DNA from: Maribacter dokdonensis DSW-8
Lineage (GTDB): Bacteria > Bacteroidota > Bacteroidia > Flavobacteriales > Flavobacteriaceae
Reading direction: 5' to 3'
DNA: 64,000 nt
Assembly: GCF_001447995.1 (NCBI RefSeq)
Contig: NZ_LDPE01000008.1
Coordinates: forward strand, 1 to 64,000
Shown here one piece after another: positions 30,701 through 38,848 of this stretch. Position 1 is the stretch's first letter. The number at the start of each line of letters is the position of its first letter. A program made the translations under genes and the position numbers. The notes under the pieces were generated by a model. It had not been told where the DNA came from, searched no databases, and saw only the letters and a list, made by a program, of their open reading frames with translations.

Positions 30701-32640
30701 GAAAAACCTGACAGGGCAGTATAGTCCGATGCTATTGTAGTAATATCTGTATACGTAAGGTCAAACGTCACTACTTCATTTACCGCATGAGATAAGCTAA
30801 CGGAGAAATCCAGATCATTACCTTCTGCAACACTCGCGTCTGCAATGGTAACAACAGGTCTTATAAAAAGGTCTGCGGCATTAGAGTAGGTATAAGGAGT
30901 ACATAGATTTTCACTATCATACGCGCTAAATCTATATTGGTTTCCACTTTCAGAGCTTGTGATATTTGTCAAGGTCAATGTGGTAGTCGTGGAACCTGAA
31001 TAAATACCGCTATCCGAAATAGGGTTCCAAGTGGTACCATTGTCCGTACTAACTTCCCATTGATAGGTAAGTCCGGTTCCGTTAACACCTGTTGTATAGG
31101 TAATAGTGTCGCCAAGGTTGGCAACTCTATCGTTTGGCTGTAATGTTATACTAACGGTTTGGAACGCTGTGGTAACCTTACTATCCGTACCTGTATAGCC
31201 ACCTTGTGCTAAAACACGCCCTGTAGAAGGGTCTACTGTACCGTTGCTTACGGTTAGAGGACCGTTACCTAAATAACCATCGCCATCAGGATCTGTATGT
31301 CCAGCCTCTATAGCATCGGGGCAACCGTCATTGTCAGAATCATTATCTAAGCTGTCAATAATGGAGTCGCCATCGGCATCACCGTTACCTTCGTTAATAT
31401 CCGTAATACCGTCATTATCATCATCTTCATCCACTAAGTCATTTACGCCATCAAAATCAGTATCCAAGTCATCATCTGTAATTGTAATTTCACCTTCACC
31501 GGTTACAAAAACTATGTTTTGGGGAACATAGTTGGTCATGGTGTTGGCATCCGGGGAATAAGAAGATATTACCGTGAAATATTCCGTGGATTCAATTACG
31601 GTATCATCGTTAATTTTAAAATTTCTATTAAAACTTTGATTATTAGACCCATTAAAATTAAGAAAGCCGATAGTTTCATCATAATCAGAAGGATGTGTTG
31701 CCGTATTATCTGATGTAGCATAGTCAATTCTGAAATTATCTTGAACTTCGCCATTTAATGTAAAACTAATTCTGGCATTACCAACAGATTCTAATTCTGT
31801 AGTATTACTTAAATTTATGGTAGCGGTATCATTATCATGAATGCGAAGTGCAGAGCGTTCTGTATTTATGCTAACCCTTGAAGGGCTAGTGCCATATTTG
31901 GTAGTCTCCGCTGCATTTCTAGATTTTACACCGTTGAACTCTTCAGAAGGTTCTACTATAGCGTTGTCTATGGTTGGTATGGGTATAATTATTTCAGAAC
32001 CTGCAATAGAACCTGCAGGAAAAGTAGCCGTAGTGGTAAATGCGTTGAAATCACTACCATCACTAGCAGGACTCGTTGAACTTGCATTAGCCTCAACAGA
32101 AAAATCAACAGTATAATCATCTTCAATACCTACGTATTGTTGACCGCTGGTATTAGTGCCGTTTGATAATCGAAGAACATACTGTATTTCTCCACCTTCC
32201 GTGATATCATAGTTTCCACCGGTTACATAGGCTACATCAGTATCTATAATGGTACCGGTACCCGTATCATCTGAAAAAGAGTATGAGCCAGAGGGATCAC
32301 TTAGCGTAAGTGTAAATTCTTGCTGGGTTGTTTCTACCCAATCATCGTTTAAAGCGGCAACGGTAAAAGTTGAGGTGGTACCAAAAAAACCCAGGGTTAC
32401 TGAATTTGGACCGGAATAATCTAAAGGTAGTGCAGTATCTGCTACGTCACCATATGTAATATCAAATGTTCGGTTACCTATTATAAAGCTACTGGAAGTA
32501 ACCGTAAAGGTCATGTTAGACCCCTCATTTGCACTTGCGTCTGAAACCGAAAAAGTTTGTGCCAAGCCATCTATTGATCCTATAAAGAACCACAAGACAA
32601 ATAAAAAAAATGTCGGTTTTATGAAAGTTGATCTTTCCAT
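18790..32640 (-). CDS. Giant T9SS type B adhesin with Calx-beta repeats (SprB-like architecture)
   Basis: 4616 residues. Signal peptide to about residue 28 (GLAQ). Calx-beta-like units follow; TSP3-like calcium repeats ([19 protein letters not shown], about 394-465); an Ig-like domain (about 497-590); more Calx-beta units to about 1530; a cadherin-like domain (about 1540-1640); a DUF11-type region with KKAYLYWAA and GDRDLSGD segments (about 1640-2150); two HYR-like segments; a second Calx-beta array (about 2305-4190); HYR-like modules with [17 protein letters not shown]; and a C-terminal CHU_C domain (about 4520-4616, [12 protein letters not shown] and FNRWGTKV). I count about 27 Calx-beta-like units. 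CHU_C is the T9SS type B sorting domain, so the protein is probably exported and surface-attached, with many predicted calcium sites. Whether it drives gliding or only attachment is unproven. Confidence 0.93.
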   Translation of the reverse strand: MERSTFIKPTFFLFVLWFFIGSIDGLAQTFSVSDASANEGSNMTFTVTSSSFIIGNRTFDITYGDVADTALPLDYSGPNSVTLGFFGTTSTFTVAALNDDWVETTQQEFTLTLSDPSGSYSFSDDTGTGTIIDTDVAYVTGGNYDITEGGEIQYVLRLSNGTNTSGQQYVGIEDDYTVDFSVEANASSTSPASDGSDFNAFTTTATFPAGSIAGSEIIIPIPTIDNAIVEPSEEFNGVKSRNAAETTKYGTSPSRVSINTERSALRIHDNDTATINLSNTTELESVGNARISFTLNGEVQDNFRIDYATSDNTATHPSDYDETIGFLNFNGSNNQSFNRNFKINDDTVIESTEYFTVISSYSPDANTMTNYVPQNIVFVTGEGEITITDDDLDTDFDGVNDLVDEDDDNDGITDINEGNGDADGDSIIDSLDNDSDNDGCPDAIEAGHTDPDGDGYLGNGPLTVSNGTVDPSTGRVLAQGGYTGTDSKVTTAFQTVSITLQPNDRVANLGDTITYTTGVNGTGLTYQWEVSTDNGTTWNPISDSGIYSGSTTTTLTLTNITSSESGNQYRFSAYDSENLCTPYTYSNAADLFIRPVVTIADASVAEGNDLDFSVSLSHAVNEVVTFDLTYTDITTIASDYTALSGFSVPSNTLNTNILIPAIDDNIIESDETFTLGMTNGSTNVGDITDTALGTITNINAPAAGEGVSIADFSVDENVGTVNFILTYTGPTVQDSFTVDYAITDISTTHGSDYNVNLTGQVTFPAGTSDGNTQSLLAAITDDTVIEGDESLSIQISNISNSLLNIIKPDATGTIIDNDTTPTTGLSIADVDFNEAAASANFVVTYNGGNVKTGFTADYTISNGSAIEGDDYTATLTGQVSFPNNTTDGATQLVNVTIINDLIIEGDENLNIELSNLSTNLINLVDPIAIGTIIDNDSKTPTTGLTVADINIDENDGTANFVVTYNGSELQNSFTVDYAITDGSAIAGTDFSGNPTLTGQLTFPAGTNDGDSQNASININDDTIIEPDETINFQLTNLSTSLINLVDANAIGTITDNDLKTATTGLSASDFSVNESAGSTNFIITYNGNTVQDSFTVEYNITDGTASDGKDYTTTLASGQLTFPAGTSNNDQQSIEVTILEDAFIEATEDLNVQLSNLSTTLINIVDPTGTGAITDNDNTATKGIDFQNLTVTVTEGDTGDNVNATFVVEFIGDVDTGETIEVDYFVTNGSAANATDFTPHATIQTLTFTSTTKTQNIVVPIISDDTIENEEDFFVDLVAIRSNVGINLLNNQARGVILDDDGGSVAVAGFSIVEQTNGINFDVTYTGDRLNGGFTLAYSITDISTTSGVDYTLTTDPQTTGTLTFTGVNNEVRSVQINVVGDDFIENNEDLRITISNPSSSKISISNADAIGTITNDDTGTVAATGFSVDEFNVTANFEVTYTGKPINGGFTASYEITDNTTTYGSDYTASATGTLNFTGTSDEVLQVPVDIIQDAIIEGDETLRLTITSISPNLITASNPTAIGTIRDINHLPSAVDDSFVVFQNQASANITVLDNDDYGFDGPAAVNPLQVVNNPINGTVTLRDNGTPGDATDDYFEYQPSPSFNGNDSFRYKIVDSNGSEDEAVVNIFVNDTNLKKDFEIRYSGSINGDFTMIANNVLSRNATGNYNGEDGNHDFNNNVFVDIDSDPTTFNSTNANLANPEPSLSCLNIKKAYLYWAAADKEYDGTTGGGATEPSWNYNQVKLMLPGQSSYTTVSADEVIYRGRDDHFQNDPYVCIKDITDDINALSTPFGTYQVGNVKATEMDLRSHGIANVTGTSGGWQIVFVYENVSLDPKNITLYDGYVHTFASNGAGETEFNFSGFETIPNGNINANVMLGALEGDRDLSGDQLLIFDTSNNWSKLSTTLRDEDNFFNSRITIDGLNYVDRNAASTNTLGFDATVFPLANTANRYIDNDQTFARFKITTDQESYGLYLMGLSVDVYKPSLGALSLNTNTSGPFNASDIVPLTLNVTNIGNDDIQDLVITTVLPAEADFSGVGTLPSGITHSYDPSTKTLTFTAQNGTTNMGDNYDIDFDIEIIEACYFLETACVASFELQATATYSGVISGDPITTNSSSSTDSCGIGTHTPTIIDVQQPPQVNWSTAPNALDRTIACDNIAALNNANSLVPATASCDFTLNKTAGSFVQSGACPTEGTYTNTWTFTDACGRVSETFTQVITIEDNEAPTFNETLPQDSYAAHDNIPTAPILSANDNCDSNSTVTFNETYDGDNTSTNYTIIRTWTTNDCAGNSTSHTQYIYVSENGDPIGLRINDVTVNEDAGTAVLEITHTGTVSGGFTVNYTTADDTAVESEDYVSASNTVSFAGTNNETRSVTITINDDTIIETTEQFFVQLTNGTNTPTINDNEGIVSITDNDNVPGSTGVSFANDNVIVTEGTNTFARFTATFTGNITPGETVTVDYATGNDTAIEPGDYTSSTGTISFNSTTNSVNIDVPIIDDSIIEPSEDFTITLSNIQSNINVGFLDQQPTNSAIGTINDNDNIPGTTGISFENDNITVDEAAGTATINVLLTGNVQGGFTLDFTTNDNTATQPGDYITNSGQLTFTGTDGETQSITVTINDDSLIEVTESLFVDLSNLSTSLIAINDNQGVINITDNDGGAGTGISFQNDDITVNEADGTATINVLLTGNVQGGFTIDYTTNDDSAFQPGDYTTSSGQLTFAGTNGELQPITVAIIDDNIIETTERLFVDLSNLSTTLIAINDSQGNINITDNDNIPGTTGISFENDDITVDEDAGTATINVLLTGNVQGGFTVDYTTNNDSAIEPGDYTSTSGQLTFTGTNGEIHPVTVNIIDDNIIEATERLFVDLSNLSTTLIAINDNQGNINITDNDNIPGTTGISFQNDDITVDEAVGTVTVNVLLTGNVQGGFTLDYTTSDDSAVQPDDYTTSSGQLTFLGTDGELQPITVTIIDDSAIETLERLFVNLSNLSTNLIAINDNQANINITDNDNIPGTTGIAFENDNITVDEAAGTATINVQLTGNVPGGFTVDYTTNNDTAIQPGDYSPINGQLTFTGTDGEIQPVTVTIIDDNIIEATERLFVDLSNLSTSLIVINDNQGNINITDNDNIPGTTGISFQNDDITVDEAAGTATINVLLTGNVQGGFTLDYTTNNDSAVQPGDYTTNAGQLTFVGTDGEFHPVTVSIIDDNIIEATERLFVDLSNLSTTLIAINDNQGNINITDNDHVPGTGISFENDNIIVDEAAGTATINVLLTGNVQGGFTVDYTTNDDTAEAPGDYISTAGQLTFVGTDGETQSITVSIIDDNLIEATERLFIDLSNLSTTLITINDHQGNISITDNDNIPGTTGIDFENDNITVDEAAGTATINVQLTGNVPGGFTIDYATADGSAIEPGDYTSNSGQLTFVGTDDELQPITVTIIDDNFIEATETLLVNLSNLSTTLIGINDNQGNINITDNDNIPGVTGISFENDDITVDEAAGTATINVLLTGNVQGGFTLDYTTNNDSAVEPGDYTAIAGQLTFAGTDGETQPITVSIIDDNLIEATERLFIDLSNLSTTLIAINDHQGNINITDNDNIPGVTGISFENDNITVDEAAGTATINVLLTGNVQDGFTIDFSTNNDSAISPGDYTHNKGQLTFSGTDGEVHPITVSIIDDTLIEFTESLFVDLSDLSTTLITINDNQGTINITDNDADPTLYGVQFDITSIDVNEDAGTVSLDVILNADVQDEFTVEYYTVDGTTIEGSDYTGVPQDTQTLTFGGTNSNTQTIVIPIIDDTLIEFTENFQVILEDISSPIVGILANDTATVNIIDNDADPSLYGVQFDITSIDVNEDAGTVSLDVILNADVQDEFTVEYYTVDGTTIEGSDYTSVPQDTQTLTFGGTNSNTQTIVIPIIDDTLIEFTENFQVILEDISSPIVGILANDTATVNIIDNDADPSLYGVQFDITSIDVNEDAGTVSLDVILNADVQDEFTVEYYTVDGTTIEGSDYTGVPQDTQTLTFGGTNSNTQTIVIPIIDDTLIEFTENFQVILEDISSPIVGILANDTATVNIIDNDADPSLYGVQFDTTSVEVNEGAGTVTLNVVLNANVQDEFTVEFYTVDGSAVDANDYTGVPRNTQTLTFGGTNDNTQAIVIPIIDDIIIEDPETFNVILENISSPIVGILSDNIATVTIIDNDGNEGWPTDETIEACDTIPDAFVITSDSTCAITVDYDELVEGQDDECATEYTITRTWTITDCVGNVRTHTQVITIEDTVAPTFNEALPLDMTVECNMVPDASILTATDSCDPNIEVVFEETITNDENCAVGYTVTRTWTATDCAGNSTEHTQVITIEPTGPIMSQPYEEEITIICGDEIPEAPEMTFTGGCGNFEVVFNEETQQADDSDDYMIIRSWNVTDSCGNTALFEQIIFVLQPQLQEITINICIEEEPIDLLNYLPADFDSNGIFMILEGDVVLEENIFDPMNHEPGEYKIAYSSTEGTCKYYVDFTVIVDTECVPCGRGDIIISKAVTANGDGVNDYFEITGVEYCAFSFDVIIFNRWGTKVAEVKDYQNDWGGESPNGSFGQSGMLPTGTYYYIITATDIETGTILEPFNGYIYLGTN
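20407..21495 (-). repeat. Three near-identical 363-bp tandem repeats in the adhesin
   Basis: Successive copies start 363 bp apart (about 20407, 20770 and 21133), with only scattered base differences. Each encodes one 121-residue Calx-beta unit ([19 protein letters not shown]). Such near-identity against a more diverged background points to recent duplication or gene conversion. A fourth, more diverged copy lies at about 20050-20410. Confidence 0.9.
21512..25020 (-). repeat. Array of about ten 351-bp repeats in the adhesin
   Basis: Tandem units of 351 bp (117 residues, core [20 protein letters not shown] and NITDNDNIP). For example, the sequence at 21841 recurs at 22192. Copies differ by more bases than the 363-bp set, so this is the older part of the array. 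The two ends are approximate. Confidence 0.85.
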
Positions 32641-32921
32641 TATAAATTTTTATTATTTGTTAGGAGAATACCGTGCTTGAACACGTAAAAATTTTTAGCC
32701 ATGTTTTGAGTGTTGGAGCTGCCGTTGGTCAACGGAATATCCATCCCTAGAAAAGAATTATGGTTTACCTTATAAACAGCATCACTATCCGCCATTGATT
32801 TGGACAGATTGTTGACCCTTGAAAAAGATGTAAAGAGATGTTGTATTCCATATATTGGAAATACAGTTTTTTCAAAACAGCATTTGGGGGAGATGATGTT
32901 AGAAGTGTAAATAGACTTCAT
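32640..32921 (-). CDS. Small ORF overlapping the adhesin start (leader ORF or unannotated protein)
   Basis: 93 codons. Its TAA stop overlaps the adhesin ATG by one base (TAATG at 32640), the geometry used for coupled translation elsewhere in this window. It lies inside the 5' leader downstream of the promoter predicted at 33052-33083. The product has no signal peptide, membrane helix or known motif; it is mixed and mildly basic ([15 protein letters not shown] at the end). No clear ribosome site precedes its ATG. It could be a real leader peptide for translational control, a small partner, or chance. I cannot tell which. Confidence 0.4.
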   Translation of the reverse strand: MKSIYTSNIISPKCCFEKTVFPIYGIQHLFTSFSRVNNLSKSMADSDAVYKVNHNSFLGMDIPLTNGSSNTQNMAKNFYVFKHGILLTNNKNL

Positions 32922-32927
32922 ATTAAT

Positions 32928-33015
32928 GGTTAAGTTTAATTCTTTATAGTTTACTTAACCAACATCAAAATAGATTACGAAGAATCGCAATCAATTGCTA
33001 AATAGAAGGTTAAGT
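32928..33015. promoter_or_regulatory. Three GGTTAAGT boxes in the adhesin leader
   Basis: GGTTAAGT occurs at 32928-32935 and 33008-33015, and as its inverse ACTTAACC at 32953-32960. The first and the inverse form an 8-bp dyad with a 17-nt spacer. They lie downstream of the predicted start of transcription, so they may act in RNA or as binding sites for a repressor. Confidence 0.45.
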
Positions 33016-33051
33016 TTTTTGTTAGAACAGATTTGGGATCTAATTCTGTTA

Positions 33052-33083
33052 CAAAATTAGGACCTACCCGTCTAATAACTCAA
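33052..33083 (-). promoter_or_regulatory. Bacteroidota-type promoter of the adhesin operon
   Basis: On the minus strand TTG (33083-33081) is followed by a 21-nt spacer and TAATTTTG (33059-33052), matching TTG-N17-23-TAnnTTTG exactly. Transcription would start near 33046, giving a leader of about 400 nt before the adhesin ATG at 32640. Confidence 0.65.
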
Positions 33084-33105
33084 TTTTATAGTTCACCCGA
33101 TGTTA

Positions 33106-33117
33106 TTCGTCGACGAA
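33106..33117. promoter_or_regulatory. Perfect 12-bp palindrome upstream of the adhesin promoter
   Basis: TTCGTCGACGAA is its own reverse complement and ends 23 bp upstream of the -33 TTG, a usual place for an activator. A near copy, TTGGTCGATGAA, lies exactly 300 bp away at 33406-33417. No regulator is identified. Confidence 0.5.
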
Positions 33118-33512
33118 CCTACATTGACAAATTAACGGTGATAGTTTTGGGATATTTAATTGTTGTTGTGAAGCAAGGGGATTTTGTGGTAAATAATATG
33201 TAGTCCTTTTCTTATTTTTCAGTTAAATGTAAATTGTGAATTTTCTATTTATATTTATAAGTAATTGATAATTAGTATTTTAAACTGAATTTTTTATAAA
33301 AATCGTTTTTGTGTTTTATGTAAGAATTGACTTGAATTACGATTTGAAATTGTTGTAGAGTGTTAAAATTGTTGTTAAAGACCTGTTGATGATGTGATTG
33401 TGCATTTGGTCGATGAAATCAATAGGTTCAACCGATTGGAGTTAAAGTAGGACAAGAATTTAGATGGGTAATTTTGGTGATTTTGGAAGATTTTAAAAAA
33501 CTTCTTAAATGC

Positions 33513-33549
33513 AAAAACACCTTTTCAAAAATGTTAAAAAGGTGTTTTT
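33513..33549 (-). terminator. Terminator of the photolyase operon
   Basis: AAAAACACCTTTT and AAAAGGTGTTTTT arms with a loop of about 10 nt and T-runs on either side, about 100 bp beyond the photolyase stop at 33646. On the other strand it could also stop read-through from the left. Confidence 0.75.
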
Positions 33550-33645
33550 ATTTATATAGGCGCTCTCGCGGAAAGTTAAATTTAACTACACAACAAAAAT
33601 ATAATTTGGCTTAGATAATAAGGTTAAATTCATATTAACTAATTA

Positions 33646-35178
33646 TTAAAGTGCGTCTAAATTTTTCATTAAATCATTTGCTTTTAATTGTATGTCAGCT
33701 AAAACACTACCGTCCATTTTATCTAAAAGTGACAGCATCATTTTCATACGTTGGTTGTTTTTAAAATGCGCTTTCTTATCTGCTAAAAAATTCCAGTACA
33801 GCGAGTTAAATGGGCAGGCTTTGTCTCCTAATTTTTTTGTGTGGTTATAAGGGCATTTTGAGCAATAATTACTCATTTTATTAATATAATTGGCACTGCT
33901 AACGTAAGGTTTGGTTGCTACGATACCACCATCTGCAAATTGGCTCATTCCTCTGGTATTGGTAATTTCAACCCATTCTATGGCATCTATATAAACACCT
34001 AAATACCATTGGTCTACCTCGTCTGGATCCATTTGTGTAAGTAGTGCAAAGTTTCCAATAATCATTAAACGTTGTATGTGGTGGGCATATGAGTGGTCTA
34101 AACTTTGACCAATGGCATGTTTTAAACAGTTCATGTTCGTTTTACCTGTCCAAAAGAAATGGGGTAGTTTGTTTTTATTTTCTAGCACATTTAAGCCCTT
34201 ATATAGTGGCATTTCTTTCCAATAAATACCTCTCATATATTCTCGCCAACCTAAAATTTGACGAGTAAAGCCTTCAACTTGAGATATATGAATTACGTCC
34301 TTATTTTTATGATAATGGGCTGTGACCCGGGTAATTACCTCTTTAGGCGAAAGTATTTTGCTGTTCATTGCAAATGACAATCTAGAATGAAATAAAAACT
34401 TTTGGTCTTCATGCATGGCATCTTGGTAATCACCAAAATGTGGTAAGAGCTGGTCACAGAAATAAGTCAAGGTACTTAGGGCATCTACTTTGGTTACTGG
34501 CCACGAAAATGCTGTGGGGTCAACATTACCAAAGGTCTTAACCTTAGCTTTGGAAAGCTCCTCAATAATTTCTTCAACGTTCTTTTTAAAATCTTTCTCA
34601 TGGGGAATGCTTGGTTGACCTTTCCATTTATTTCTGTTGCTTTGATCATAATTCCATTTTCCACCTTCAGGTTGATCGTTATTTATTAGGATATCGTGCT
34701 TTTTGCGCATCATACGATAAAAGCTTTCCATGATCATTTGTTTTTTTCCTTTGAAGAAATCCCTTAATTCAAATCGTGTTGTATAAAAATGTTCGGTATC
34801 GGCGTAAGAGGTAGCTATTGGTAATGACTTACATATATTATTTAATTGTTCATCAAGTCTGTACTCATCAGGTAATTGATATTCAAATTTTTTGGCGTTT
34901 GATTCTTTGATGGTTTTAGTGATAATTTCCTCTAGTTGTTGAGGATTATTTGCATCAGTAAGTGAGAAATATATAAATTGATGACCTTTAGCGCTCAGTT
35001 CATCTTTGAAATTTCGCATAGCTAAAAAGAACGCTATTACCTTTTGTATGTGATGTTTAACATAGTCGGTCTCTTGGCGCATTTCTGCCATAAGATATAT
35101 GACATTATCATTTACTTCATTGAACCAAGAGTGATTTTGGTTTAACTGGTCACCAAGAATTAACCGTACAGTTTTCAT
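33646..35178 (-). CDS. FeS-type (6-4) photolyase, cryptochrome/photolyase-related
   Basis: 510 residues of the bacterial FeS-BCP group (PhrB-like), a flavoprotein with a [4Fe-4S] cluster that repairs (6-4) photoproducts. It starts RLILGDQLNQNHSWF, the family N-terminus. Four cluster cysteines are present at C351, C439, C442 and C455 (NMNCL, YCSKCPY, KACPF), each one residue from the PhrB positions I remember, so the spacing is intact. WREYMRGIYW and GNFALLTQMDPDEVDQWYLGVYIDAIEWVEITN are typical FAD-domain segments. The gene is 18 bp after the cryptochrome-DASH gene and is the last of a four-gene operon. Confidence 0.92.
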   Translation of the reverse strand: MKTVRLILGDQLNQNHSWFNEVNDNVIYLMAEMRQETDYVKHHIQKVIAFFLAMRNFKDELSAKGHQFIYFSLTDANNPQQLEEIITKTIKESNAKKFEYQLPDEYRLDEQLNNICKSLPIATSYADTEHFYTTRFELRDFFKGKKQMIMESFYRMMRKKHDILINNDQPEGGKWNYDQSNRNKWKGQPSIPHEKDFKKNVEEIIEELSKAKVKTFGNVDPTAFSWPVTKVDALSTLTYFCDQLLPHFGDYQDAMHEDQKFLFHSRLSFAMNSKILSPKEVITRVTAHYHKNKDVIHISQVEGFTRQILGWREYMRGIYWKEMPLYKGLNVLENKNKLPHFFWTGKTNMNCLKHAIGQSLDHSYAHHIQRLMIIGNFALLTQMDPDEVDQWYLGVYIDAIEWVEITNTRGMSQFADGGIVATKPYVSSANYINKMSNYCSKCPYNHTKKLGDKACPFNSLYWNFLADKKAHFKNNQRMKMMLSLLDKMDGSVLADIQLKANDLMKNLDAL

Positions 35179-35196
35179 TTCGTCTAATTTTAATTT

Positions 35197-36492
35197 TTAA
35201 AACAATGTTTCTTGCAGCCACAAACGTTGGTAACTACCGGCACTATCATAGCGAACAGCCTGACTTTTAATATTAAACTTTCTATCTCTGGGGTCATTAC
35301 CAACGCCGCTATTGTACATCCAATTTCCATAGTTGCTATGCACATCGTAATCTATGAGCATACGCTCAAAATATGCGGCGCCAATTCGCCAGTCTTGCTC
35401 CAATTCCTTAGACCAAAAACTGGCTACATTTTGTCTACCTCTATTGCTCATCCATCCGGTTGCCAATAATTCTTTCATATTTGCATTGATAAAAGGTTCT
35501 TTGGTAGTACCATTTATCCATTTTTCTAGTGCTACTGATGTTCTTTTCCATTCGTAAGGCTTTTGAAGTATACCTGTTAGTCCAAAGATTTTATCACCAT
35601 GTTTTAAGGAGATATACTTAAAATAATCACGCCAAATAAGTTCAAAGATTAACCAGTAGGTACTTTGGTTCTTTACTATTTCTTTTTCAAATTCTCTAAC
35701 TTCCCAGTAGATGGTTCTGGGAGATATACTACCATTAGCTAACCAAGCAGAGAGTTTTGAACTATAATTTTCACCAATTAATCCGTTTCTGGTTTTTTTA
35801 TAGACAGCTAGCTTTTGAGAATCCCAAAAATATTGTTCGATGCGTTTTTGTGCTTCATGTTCACCACCTTGAAAAGGGAAGGCCGTATGCGTGTGTTGGG
35901 TGAAGTTATTAAAACCCAATTGATTTAAAGTGGGTAATTCTGTTTTAGTGCGGACCAAATTATTCTTAGACATTGCCTTAATCGGCATTTGAGGAGCTCT
36001 TACCTTGCAATGGATTTCGCAATCTTTTCTGAAGTTGGTGAATATTTCTTGTATGGATTTGAAACTTGTATAGGGAATATCATCTGGATGAAATAAAAAT
36101 TGGTCGTACACTTCTTTGAATTGAATAGAAGGCGATATTTTATTCTTTACATTTTCAAGTACAAGCTGCTCATCTCTTGTCCATTCTTTTTGTAGAAATA
36201 CGGTATCGATATTATGTTGTTCAATTAATTTAGGCAAGAAATCTTCAGATCGGCCCACATAAATGAAAAGGGCAATGTTAAGTTTTTTAAGCGCTGCTTT
36301 TAATTGGGTTACGGTTTCAAGTAAGAACTTGGCCCGGTACTTGCCCGTTCGTTTAAATCCGTAGGTATCATAATCAAAAAAAATAGTTTCAAAACAATAG
36401 AAGGCAATAACTTTCTGTCCCTTCACGGCAGCGTTCAAGGAAGAATTATCACCTATTCTTAGGTCATTTCTAAACCAGATTAAATTATTCAT
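35197..36492 (-). CDS. Cryptochrome-DASH / photolyase-family flavoprotein
   Basis: 431 residues. N-terminal LIWFRNDLRIGDNSSL is the photolyase alpha/beta domain, and the C-terminal FAD domain contains TGWMSNRGRQNVASF and the DASH signature YGNWMYNSGVGNDPRDRKFN. DASH proteins repair single-stranded cyclobutane dimers or act as blue-light sensors. The start is ATG at 36492, 3 bp after the DUF2256 stop. Together with the FeS photolyase and the flavin reductase this suggests a light and DNA repair operon. Confidence 0.93.
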   Translation of the reverse strand: MNNLIWFRNDLRIGDNSSLNAAVKGQKVIAFYCFETIFFDYDTYGFKRTGKYRAKFLLETVTQLKAALKKLNIALFIYVGRSEDFLPKLIEQHNIDTVFLQKEWTRDEQLVLENVKNKISPSIQFKEVYDQFLFHPDDIPYTSFKSIQEIFTNFRKDCEIHCKVRAPQMPIKAMSKNNLVRTKTELPTLNQLGFNNFTQHTHTAFPFQGGEHEAQKRIEQYFWDSQKLAVYKKTRNGLIGENYSSKLSAWLANGSISPRTIYWEVREFEKEIVKNQSTYWLIFELIWRDYFKYISLKHGDKIFGLTGILQKPYEWKRTSVALEKWINGTTKEPFINANMKELLATGWMSNRGRQNVASFWSKELEQDWRIGAAYFERMLIDYDVHSNYGNWMYNSGVGNDPRDRKFNIKSQAVRYDSAGSYQRLWLQETLF

Positions 36493-36495
36493 GTT

Positions 36496-36633
36496 CTATT
36501 GTTTAAGTTGTTTACACTTTTTACTACAGTATTTTACATGGTCCCAATCTCTTTTCCATTTTTTACGCCATGAAAATGGCTTCTTACAGGTAATACATAT
36601 TTTAGAAGGCAGCTGTATTTTTTTATGCGCCAT
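36496..36633 (-). CDS. DUF2256 family small protein with two CxxC-like pairs
   Basis: 45 residues, too short for many gene callers. It begins MAHKKIQLPSKICITCKKPF and continues SWRKKWKRDWDHVKYCSKKC. The pattern LPxKxCxxC-PFxWRKKW-YCSxxC is that of DUF2256, a basic zinc-ribbon-like protein often found beside photolyase genes. Four Cys (two CxxC-like pairs) are placed to bind one metal ion. Its ATG overlaps the upstream flavin reductase stop by one base (TAATG) and it ends 3 bp before the cryptochrome-DASH ATG. The role is unknown; DNA or photolyase binding is inferred from the basic residues and the neighbours. Confidence 0.88.
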   Translation of the reverse strand: MAHKKIQLPSKICITCKKPFSWRKKWKRDWDHVKYCSKKCKQLKQ

Positions 36634-37268
36634 TACAGTAATTTTTGTAAAGGCTTGTCCGGTTCAGCATAAGAAAATCTATTTAAAAGTCTAGGTAGCG
36701 CATACGCATCTAAACCATTGGTCACAACAGCGTTATGTTTATCTAACTGTAACCAGCCATCTTCATGTAAAATGTCGTCGGGCAAATAAATATGTTCAAT
36801 GGCACCTATAATCATTACACATCCATTTTCTTCTATTCTATATTCATTAACATAACTACACCCCAGTTTTATAGCACTTTCATCTACATAGGGAGCGTGA
36901 AATTGGTCTAGGTAAGTTTCGGTTAAATTTGTTTTTGAAAATTCTGAAATATGCTCCTTGTAGCTTGCTGCGGTTTGGTGAGCGCCTTCAATTATTTCAT
37001 TGTTTACTTGGTTTACAGTAAAAAAGCCAGTCTCTTTAAAGTTTTTATAAGTATCTCTTGCAACTGTTAACGGACGTAAAATGAAACCTAGCATTGGCGG
37101 AGAACTGCCAATATGCACCACGGAGTTGAAAATGGCTAAATTACTAATACCCGATACTGATTTTGTCCCTAAAAGATTGGCAGATTTATAACCGGTACAA
37201 CTATTGATCAAATGTGCCCTATATCTACTGGGCATTTCATGAATATCGTTTGAGGTAAAATGTTTCAA
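36633..37268 (-). CDS. Flavin reductase-like FMN-binding protein
   Basis: 211 residues of the flavin reductase-like, FMN-binding split-barrel family: GYKSANLLGTKSVSGISNLAIFNSVVHIGSSPP and MLGFILRP are its FMN-binding strands. The start is TTG at 37268 (reads MKHFTSNDI); the next in-frame ATG is residue 12 and would cut the family's conserved N-terminus, so TTG is preferred. As first gene of the photolyase operon it may supply reduced flavin to the flavoproteins downstream, which is inference. A long dyad lies upstream at 37279-37314. Confidence 0.82.
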   Translation of the reverse strand: MKHFTSNDIHEMPSRYRAHLINSCTGYKSANLLGTKSVSGISNLAIFNSVVHIGSSPPMLGFILRPLTVARDTYKNFKETGFFTVNQVNNEIIEGAHQTAASYKEHISEFSKTNLTETYLDQFHAPYVDESAIKLGCSYVNEYRIEENGCVMIIGAIEHIYLPDDILHEDGWLQLDKHNAVVTNGLDAYALPRLLNRFSYAEPDKPLQKLL

Positions 37269-37278
37269 TATAATTTTA

Positions 37279-37314
37279 TTTTGTTTAATAAAAATATTAA
37301 AAAATTAAACAAAA
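37279..37314. promoter_or_regulatory. Long dyad upstream of the photolyase operon
   Basis: TTTTGTTTAAT, a 14-nt AT-rich spacer, then ATTAAACAAAA: perfect 11-bp arms just before the TTG start at 37268. No exact -7 box is found in this gap, so an alternative sigma factor or a MerR-type activator is possible. Confidence 0.55.
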
Positions 37315-37424
37315 AATAACCTTATCAGATAAATGATTTGTTCAGTTTGTTGCGATAAAGCTTAAATTTTGGGCAATATTTCATATTTTTAACATTCACT
37401 TAATGTAGGCTTAAAGCCCAATAC

Positions 37425-38774
37425 ATGACCCAAGAAAAAAAGAATATTGCCATAATAGGCTCTGGATTAGTAGGATCTTTACTAGCTATTTACTTAAAGA
37501 GATACGGACATAAAATAACGGTGTTTGATAGAAGACCGGATATTAGAAATATTGAGTTTTCTGGTCGATCCATTAACCTGGCTATGAGCAATAGGGGATG
37601 GAACGCTTTAAAAACTGTTGGAATAGAGGAGGAAATCAAAAAAATAGCCATTCCTTTAGACAAACGTGCCATGCACGTTATTGGTAAAGAACAGTATTTT
37701 CAAAAATATGGTAAGGATGGTGAGGCAATTTGGTCCATATCAAGAGGGGTCCTGAACAAACGAATGATAGATTTAGCCGAAAATAATGGGGTAGACTTTC
37801 GTTTTGAAGAAAAGGTATGGGATATTGATCTGCCAAGGGCTGTTGTTTTCACAGGTGAAAGTGAAAAGGGCGAGTGGAAAGAATATCCATTTGATTTGGT
37901 ATTTGGTTGTGACGGGGCATTTTCTAGGGTGAGACATAAAATGCAACGCCGTAGCAGGTTTGACTATTCGCAAGATTTTATTGATGTTGGATATAAAGAA
38001 TTGACCATACCTGCTAACGCAGACGGTACACATAAACTAGATAAGCATTCTTTTCATATTTGGCCGCGAGGTAAATTCATGTTTATTGCTATGCCCAATT
38101 TAGATGGCAGTTTTACATGCACCCTTTTTATGCCATTTGAAGGGGAAGTATCTTTTGAAAGTTTACAAACAAAGAAAGATGCTGTACGCTTTTTCAATAC
38201 TTATTTTCCAAATGTAAAGGATGAAATTGAAAACCTTACCGAAGATTTCTTTAAAAACCCTACAAGTGCCATGGTAACTATGAAATGCTATCCTTGGACT
38301 TATTGGGATAAAGTAGCGCTGGTAGGAGATTCTGCCCATGCTGTGGTTCCTTTTTATGGTCAGGGTATGAATGCTGGTTTTGAAGATATTTATGTCTTAG
38401 ATCAGCTTATTCAGGAATTTGGAGATGATTGGGAGCGTATTTTTACTACCTATCAAGAAAAACGCAAGCCAAATGCCGATGCTATAGCAGAGCTGAGTTA
38501 TAGAAACTTCATAGAGATGAGCAGTAAAACCGCAGACGCTAATTTTTTACTTCAAAAGAAAATAGAAAAACACTTTTCTTCAAAACACCCAGAAAAGTGG
38601 ATACCTGCATACAGCAGGGTTACCTTTTCCAATAGACCTTATGCAGAAGCATTAGCGGAAGGTGATGCTCAAGAAGAAATAATGAAAGAGGTTATGAAAA
38701 TATCCAATATTGCAGAAAATTGGGATAGTTTAGAGGTTGAGAACTTAATGTTGAAGCTGTTATCCGGTTCCTAA
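37425..38774 (+). CDS. kmo: Kynurenine 3-monooxygenase
   Basis: 449 residues, FAD-dependent. It hydroxylates kynurenine to 3-hydroxykynurenine, the step before kynureninase. Residues 10-18 (IIGSGLVGS) are the dinucleotide-binding loop; GRSINLAMSNRGWNALK is the KMO signature; VFGCDGAFSRVR is the DG motif; and VALVGDSAHAVVPFYGQGMNAGFED is the GD motif of class A flavin monooxygenases. A bidirectional terminator follows. It is not linked to kynU at 8650. Together they suggest tryptophan degradation or de novo NAD synthesis. Confidence 0.95.
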   Translation: MTQEKKNIAIIGSGLVGSLLAIYLKRYGHKITVFDRRPDIRNIEFSGRSINLAMSNRGWNALKTVGIEEEIKKIAIPLDKRAMHVIGKEQYFQKYGKDGEAIWSISRGVLNKRMIDLAENNGVDFRFEEKVWDIDLPRAVVFTGESEKGEWKEYPFDLVFGCDGAFSRVRHKMQRRSRFDYSQDFIDVGYKELTIPANADGTHKLDKHSFHIWPRGKFMFIAMPNLDGSFTCTLFMPFEGEVSFESLQTKKDAVRFFNTYFPNVKDEIENLTEDFFKNPTSAMVTMKCYPWTYWDKVALVGDSAHAVVPFYGQGMNAGFEDIYVLDQLIQEFGDDWERIFTTYQEKRKPNADAIAELSYRNFIEMSSKTADANFLLQKKIEKHFSSKHPEKWIPAYSRVTFSNRPYAEALAEGDAQEEIMKEVMKISNIAENWDSLEVENLMLKLLSGS

Positions 38775-38795
38775 GAATTTTATACATATACCAAT

Positions 38796-38836
38796 AAAAA
38801 AGCCATCTTTAAGAAGATGGCTTTTCTTTTTTTATA
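38796..38836. terminator. Bidirectional terminator between kmo and the coiled-coil gene
   Basis: AAAAAGCCATCTT, a short loop, then AAGATGGCTTTTC with T-runs on both strands. It separates the convergent kmo (stop 38774) and the gene ending at 38849. Confidence 0.88.
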
Positions 38837-38848
38837 CAATGTGCGCTA

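Larger units (their letters stand above)
32922..33645. other. AT-rich intergenic region and leader of the adhesin operon
   Basis: The only stretch over 300 bp without a gene. It contains GGTTAAGT boxes, a promoter at 33052-33083, the palindrome TTCGTCGACGAA with a second near copy 300 bp away, and a terminator at 33513-33549 serving the photolyase operon on the right. The rest (about 33120-33400) is AT-rich with no ORF of interest. Confidence 0.8.

Noticed and set aside
19697..32116. Many plus-strand ORFs antisense to the giant adhesin, including one of 160 codons at 25462
   Set aside because: The periodic repeats produce periodic antisense frames; none has a motif or leader.
36491..36694. 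Plus-strand 67-codon ORF over the DUF2256 gene
   Set aside because: DUF2256 on the minus strand has the family cysteine pattern and fits tightly between its neighbours.
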